A stretch of 45,802 nucleotides of DNA. Origin: an uncultured Brachyspira sp. Lineage in GTDB: Bacteria; Spirochaetota; Brachyspiria; Brachyspirales; Brachyspiraceae. Below are positions 41,659 through 45,802 of the stretch, piece after piece. Made by a program: the position numbers and the translations under genes. The stretch covers positions 1-45,802 of the forward strand of contig NZ_CASEGO010000021.1 of NCBI RefSeq assembly GCF_949287625.1, given 5' to 3'. Under the pieces are notes generated by a model. It did no database searches, was not told where the DNA came from, and saw only the letters and a program-made list of their open reading frames with translations. Every line of letters starts with the position of its first letter. Position 1 is the first letter of the stretch.

Positions 41659-43582
41659 AGAAAGGCTTTTATTTTTAATTGAGATTTTTTTAGGACTTGT
41701 AGTTTTAGTATTATTATATGCCTTGCATGACAAAATACATGGTATAACAGAATATATTATTTTCTTTATACCATATCTTATTTTGGGAAGAGATGTTTTT
41801 AAGAATGCAGCTTTAGATTTTATAAAGGGAAAGTTCATGCGTGAGAGCTTTCTTATGAGTATTGCTACAGTAGGTGCTATTATACTTCATCAGCTTCCAG
41901 AGGCTTTGGCTGTACTTATGTTTTATAGGGTAGGTGAGTATTTTGAGGATATGGCTGTTGACAAATCAAAACGCACAATAGCGGCATTAATGGCAATAAG
42001 ACCAGACTGTGCAAACATTATAAGAGAAAACGGAAATGTTGAAAAAGCTGATATATCAGAGGTTCATATTGGCGATAATATAATAATTAACCCTTTTGAA
42101 AAAGTTCCTCTTGACTCTGTTATATACGAGGGTGAAAGCTGGATTGATACTAAGGCATTAACAGGAGAGAGCATGCCTAGAAGTGTTAAGGTTAATGATG
42201 AAATTTTAGCGGGTACTATAAACGGAGATAATACTATCAAAGCAAAAGTTGTAAGAGCCTATGGTGAATCATCTATTGCTAAAATACTTAAATTGGTTCA
42301 AGATTCTCAAAACAGAAAGGCTAATATTGAGCAGTTTATAAGCAAGTTTGCAGGTATTTACACTCCTATAGTTGTATTTGGGGCAATTTTTCTTACAGTT
42401 ATACCTGCATTAATATACGGTAAAGAAGTTTTTGCTAATTGGTTTCAGCGTTCTTTAACTTTGCTTGTAGTGTCTTGTCCTTGTGCTTTTATGGTAGGTA
42501 TTCCTCTAACATATTTTGCTTCTATAGGCAGGGCTTCAAAATTTGGCATAATGGTTAAAGGAGGGGTGTTTTTAGATTTGCTTGCTAAAGCTGATAAAGT
42601 GATTTTTGATAAAACTGGTACTCTTACAAAAGGAGAGTTTAGTATAAAAGAAATATACAATACTGGTGTATACGATGATGAAGCTATGATTAAATATGCT
42701 GCTTATGCTGAGACAGGTTCTTCTCACCCTATTGCAGTATCTATAGTAGAGCATTATAAAAATCATCATAATGGTACTATAAATGATAGTCTGATTTCAT
42801 ATCATAAGGATATTAGCGGTAAAGGAGCTTCTGCTGTAATAGAAGATAAAGATATACTTATTGGAGGTATTAATTTATTAAAACAAAATAATATCGATAC
42901 TTCTAATTATAAAGAAAATATTAATGTTCATATAGCTATAGATTCAAAATATGCAGGAGGTTTTTTGATTGATGACAGTGTCAAAGATGATACTAAAGAG
43001 GCTATATCATTGTTAAACTCTATGAATATAAAAACTGCATTAATAAGCGGGGATAATATTAATAGAGTTGAAGCATTTGCTAAAGAGATGAACATAAACT
43101 CATTTAAGGGCGGTTGTCTTCCCGAAGATAAAGTGAGTGTATTAGAAAGCATGATGAAAGATTCTAAAGCTTCAATATTTGTAGGCGATGGTATCAATGA
43201 TGCTCCGTCTTTGGCACGTGCTGATATAGGTATAGCTATGGGAGGGCTTGGTTCCGATGCGGCTATTGAGAATGCTGATGTTGTTATTATGGACGATAAG
43301 CCTTCAAAAGTTGCTCTTGCTATAAAGCTTGCTAAGAAAAATCATATCGTAGTTTTGCAGAATATTCTTTTAGCATTGATAATAAAATTTGGGGCTATTA
43401 TATTGGGTGCTTTGGGGCTTGCTAGTATGTGGCTTGCTATATTTGCAGATACTGGTGTTACTGTGATAGTGGTATTAAATGCTTTAAGGCTTCTTTATCC
43501 TTTGGGTGAAAAAACTGAAAATATTAATGTTGACACTAAAGTATGTAATATAAAAGTAACTGACTGTGATTGCGGTCATTAA
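41639..43582 (+). CDS. P1B-type Zn/Cd/Pb-exporting ATPase, no N-terminal metal-binding domain
   Basis: 647 residues. Actuator motif TGES (175-178), metal-transport motif SCPCAF (CPC at 280-282), phosphorylation DKTGT (Asp324), the SSHPIA (363-364) HP motif and GDGINDAP hinge (516-523). The last membrane helices have the conserved K (IIKFGAII) and D (IFADTGVT) of the Zn/Cd group. The usual N-terminal HMA domain with CxxC is missing, and the protein starts 30 residues before the first membrane helix. Instead the C-terminus has a Cys/His-rich tail (CNIKVTDCDCGH, 636-647). It is translationally coupled to the repressor by a 20-base overlap; the first ATG (41639) is followed by another at 41645. 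Confidence 0.95.
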   Translation: MSMLKNKERLLFLIEIFLGLVVLVLLYALHDKIHGITEYIIFFIPYLILGRDVFKNAALDFIKGKFMRESFLMSIATVGAIILHQLPEALAVLMFYRVGEYFEDMAVDKSKRTIAALMAIRPDCANIIRENGNVEKADISEVHIGDNIIINPFEKVPLDSVIYEGESWIDTKALTGESMPRSVKVNDEILAGTINGDNTIKAKVVRAYGESSIAKILKLVQDSQNRKANIEQFISKFAGIYTPIVVFGAIFLTVIPALIYGKEVFANWFQRSLTLLVVSCPCAFMVGIPLTYFASIGRASKFGIMVKGGVFLDLLAKADKVIFDKTGTLTKGEFSIKEIYNTGVYDDEAMIKYAAYAETGSSHPIAVSIVEHYKNHHNGTINDSLISYHKDISGKGASAVIEDKDILIGGINLLKQNNIDTSNYKENINVHIAIDSKYAGGFLIDDSVKDDTKEAISLLNSMNIKTALISGDNINRVEAFAKEMNINSFKGGCLPEDKVSVLESMMKDSKASIFVGDGINDAPSLARADIGIAMGGLGSDAAIENADVVIMDDKPSKVALAIKLAKKNHIVVLQNILLALIIKFGAIILGALGLASMWLAIFADTGVTVIVVLNALRLLYPLGEKTENINVDTKVCNIKVTDCDCGH

Positions 43583-43606
43583 TTTATAAATTAAAAAAAA
43601 TTGTTT

Positions 43607-43640
43607 AGAGATGTGTATTTTACATATGCATCTCTATTTT
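43607..43640 (+). terminator. Intrinsic terminator of the efflux operon
   Basis: AGAGATG (43607-43613) and CATCTCT (43629-43635) form a stem that can be extended inside, followed by ATTTTTT. It isolates the downstream promoter. Confidence 0.8.
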
Positions 43641-43644
43641 TTAT

Positions 43645-43695
43645 TTGACATTAAGTAGAAATTATTATATTATATATTTAATTTCAAGTTAGGAG
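43645..43695 (+). promoter_or_regulatory. Promoter and ribosome-binding site of the phase-variable gene
   Basis: TTGACA (43645-43650), 17 bp, TATTAT (43668-43673), then AGGAG (43691-43695) eight bases before ATG 43704. Both elements are near consensus, which argues that the ATG at 43704 is the real start even though the current frame is closed. Confidence 0.8.
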
Positions 43696-43703
43696 AATCA
43701 AAT

Positions 43704-45531
43704 ATGGTGGTAACCGCACCGCACCGCACCGCACCGCACACTATATATAGTATTATTAGTATTGTTTGCAATTTTTTCAATTATATTGAGATATCCAAAA
43801 GAAGATAAAAATTATACTAATTTAGATGCAACATACCATACGTTATTGACAGTTAACGCATATAATGAAATTCCTATTAGAGAACATAAATTTTTACCTA
43901 TAGTAACATTGGATGGGTATAAAAATGTAAGATGGGGATCTACTATACCTGATAAAAATGGAAATTTTTATTATACTTCATTCTCATTTATTGGATATAT
44001 ATTCCCATATTTATTTTTTAAATTATTTAATCTACCAATAACAATATATAGTTTATATTTATTTAATTCTATATTAATGATTATAAGTTGTTTATTATTT
44101 TATTATATTATAAATTATTATTTTTCTAGATATATAGATAAAATATTATTATTTATTATGGTTTTTATGTTATATGTTGGTTCTACAGAAGTTATGCATA
44201 CTCAGGGAGTTCGATCCTGGCATCATTCATTATTTCAAATATTTCTTTTATTGCATATAATATCTTTTATAAATATTAATAATAAATATTTTAAAATACT
44301 TTTTTTTATTTTGTTTTTTATTAACCCTTATATAGAGTGGACAGGATACATTTCTAATTTTTCATTTTTTATTTTATATATAGTCAAATTTATAACTTCA
44401 AAAGAAAAAAATAATCGTTTATTATATATCAAATATATATTGGTAATATCAATTTTAACAGGTATGTCATTTTTGGTATTTTCATTTCATTATTTACTTA
44501 ATGTAAATTTTACAGATTATATAAATGCTTTAATATCAAGATTTAAAGCTAGAAACTTTTCTAATAAAACACAACTAAAATGGTTATTTATTGGATATTA
44601 TAATTCTTATAAAACCATTTTTGGTATTATAATTTTATCATTTATTATCAGCATTATTTTTATTCCTAATACTTTCAAATACTACTTTATAAAATTCAAA
44701 AAATACTCTGTATTATTATTTTTATTATTTGCTACTATACTAGAGAATTTTATTATGAAACAACATGCTATATCATATACGTTTGATAGACTTAAAGTAA
44801 GTTTATTTTTAATAACTATATTATTGATTATAGTTATACATATTTATAATAATAGTAAAAAATTATTTTTTGTTGTTTTTAATTTTATCTTTATTATTCA
44901 ATTTTTTAATCTTTTATTATATCAAAATGATAATAAATATAGTTATAATATTGATTATAACTATAATAATGTAATTATATCACAATATATAAAAAATAAT
45001 TTTAAAGATTCTATTCTATATAATAATATAAATGTTAGAGGATATTTAAATATATTGTTCAATAAAAATATATACGAATTTGGTAATTTCTATGAAATAT
45101 ACTATAGTTTTTTTCAAAATAATAAACCTAATACTTTAATATATATTAAATCACAAAATGCTCCTTGGAATATTTATAAAATAGAAAAATGTGTTGTATT
45201 AAAAGATAAATTTGTAAGTATTTTATATATTGATAATTACAAATTAATAGAAAAAAAATATAATATTAATGATATCGTTTGGTTATATAATTTTTCTGAT
45301 AAAAATTGGATAAAAGGAATTTCAAAATATGATAATAAAACATTATTATTTTTGAATAATTCTAATAATCAAATATTACTAAATAAAAATATTTATTTAG
45401 TAATAAATCAAAATAGATATTTAATAGATGATGCTAGTATACATGGTTTATATATACATGTTAAACTCAAAGAAAATATAGATGTAACTTCTATACAAGA
45501 ATTTGATCCAATTGTTATTGGTAACTTTTAA
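43704..45531 (+). CDS. Phase-variable GT-C-like polytopic membrane protein (OFF configuration)
   Basis: The well-signalled ATG (43704) opens MVVTAPHRTAPH and in this sequence reads only 34 codons to TAA at 43806. The large open frame starts after a stop at 43711 and runs from 43714 to 45531; its best in-frame start, TTG at 43762, has no ribosome-binding site. Adding one CCGCA unit (or removing two) would join the two frames into 610 residues and supply an N-terminal anchor, LYIVLLVLFAIFSIIL. The body has about ten membrane helices. An early extracytoplasmic loop contains NLDATYHTLL, in the place of the catalytic Asp of GT-C transferases, and a soluble C-terminal domain covers about the last 150 residues. 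Function as a glycosyltransferase is inferred. Confidence 0.75.
43714..43738 (+). repeat. (CCGCA)5 simple-sequence repeat in the 5' coding end
   Basis: Five perfect tandem CCGCA units, 80% G+C in a genome window below about 30% G+C. A unit of five is not a multiple of three, so each slip changes the frame. The N-terminal product of the repeat would be a TAPHR-type peptide. Confidence 0.98.
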
Positions 45532-45541
45532 CAATTGGATC
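45505..45541 (+). terminator. Hairpin at the 3' end of the phase-variable gene
   Basis: GATCCAATTGTTA (45505-45517) and TAACAATTGGATC (45529-45541), perfect 13-bp arms with an 11-base loop; the stop codon is inside the right arm. Only a weak T-rich tail follows, so terminator activity is uncertain. Confidence 0.55.
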
Positions 45542-45694
45542 ATAATTATTAAAAGTTTTTGTATAATATTATGCATATAAATAATAGTATGTATTATAAA
45601 TGTTATAATCTGAAAATAATAAAGAAATAATATTTTTAATTTTAATATATATCATAAAAAATTATTTTTGAAATATATATTATAAATAACTAAA

Positions 45695-45802
45695 TGAACA
45701 AATATTTTGCACGGGTTCCATACATATTGCATTTAAGTATTCCTTAATTTCTTAAAGTATAGCATAGGAGTATCATAATTTAAAGTAGAATGTATTCTTT
45801 TA
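45695..45802 (-). mobile_element. IS3-family insertion sequence, partial (one end)
   Basis: The window ends inside an element. Transposase codons lie on the - strand and its 3' flank reaches TGAACAAATATTTTGCACGG (45695-45714), whose TG start is typical of IS3-family ends. The other end is outside the window. The 154-base stretch before it (45542-45694) is AT-rich with nothing recognised. Confidence 0.6.
45733..45802 (-). CDS. IS3-family transposase OrfB, C-terminal fragment
   Basis: From the window edge the - strand reads KRIHSTLNYDTPMLYFKKLR, then two more residues and TAA at 45733-45735. R-I-H-S-x-L-x-Y-x-T-P is the C-terminal signature of the DDE integrase core of IS3/IS150 transposases. 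Only 22 codons are in the window, so nothing can be said about whether the element is intact. Confidence 0.8.
   Translation of the reverse strand, partial: KRIHSTLNYDTPMLYFKKLRNT

Overview
The window is very AT-rich spirochaete DNA, most likely Brachyspira. The evidence is protein character and gene content: the AT-driven amino-acid bias, a CsgG-like outer-membrane gene, a DUF4954 protein, Rpn-type nucleases, psuK-psuG, and ribF-rpsO-pnp. The species cannot be fixed from the sequence alone.

Layout. 1-700 is a block of dispersed, GC-richer non-coding repeats. 701-5703 holds an operator-controlled NAD(P)-binding protein, a two-domain flavodoxin-fold oxidoreductase, an FtsB/DivIC-like protein and an envelope pair (CsgG-like barrel plus membrane protein). 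After a second repeat block, 6377-9353 carries ybaB-like/recR and psuK/psuG on the + strand. 9500-16425 runs on the - strand: an Rpn-type nuclease, pnp, rpsO, ribF, a membrane protein, a STAS protein and a Rieske oxygenase broken by a frameshift. 16889-20400 has ychF, a ClC protein and a helical-repeat gene with a premature stop. 20867-22806 (- strand) has an AlkD-like protein, a DUF2262-like protein and a cytidylate-kinase-like protein. 23007-28051 (+ strand) has rubrerythrin, rny-ymdB and two envelope genes. 28585-32144 (- strand) is parA-GNAT-parB-DUF4384. 32368-35335 has a DUF1232 protein, a TPR protein, a second Rpn paralogue and a lipoprotein. 35434-40668 (- strand) has proA with a detached proA-like tail, prmA, a DUF4954 protein and a lipoprotein. 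41230-43582 is an ArsR/P1B-ATPase metal-efflux operon. 43645-45531 is a GT-C-like membrane protein, and an IS3-family end lies at the right edge.

The most striking feature is a (CCGCA)5 pentanucleotide tract at 43714-43738. It sits four codons after a well-formed promoter, Shine-Dalgarno site and ATG, and it leaves the start out of frame with a 589-codon polytopic membrane protein. One more unit, or two fewer, would join them and create an N-terminal membrane anchor. This reads as a slipped-strand phase-variation switch, captured OFF, on a surface-glycan-type enzyme.

Other unusual points are a family of about 300-bp dispersed repeats in both orientations, a ClC protein lacking the gating glutamate, two Rpn-like paralogues with in-frame 12-bp minisatellites, a terminator hairpin inside the 3' end of a TPR gene, two broken genes (Rieske frameshift, nonsense codon at 19411), and a proA C-terminal remnant beside intact proA. 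No tRNA, rRNA or CRISPR was recognised.
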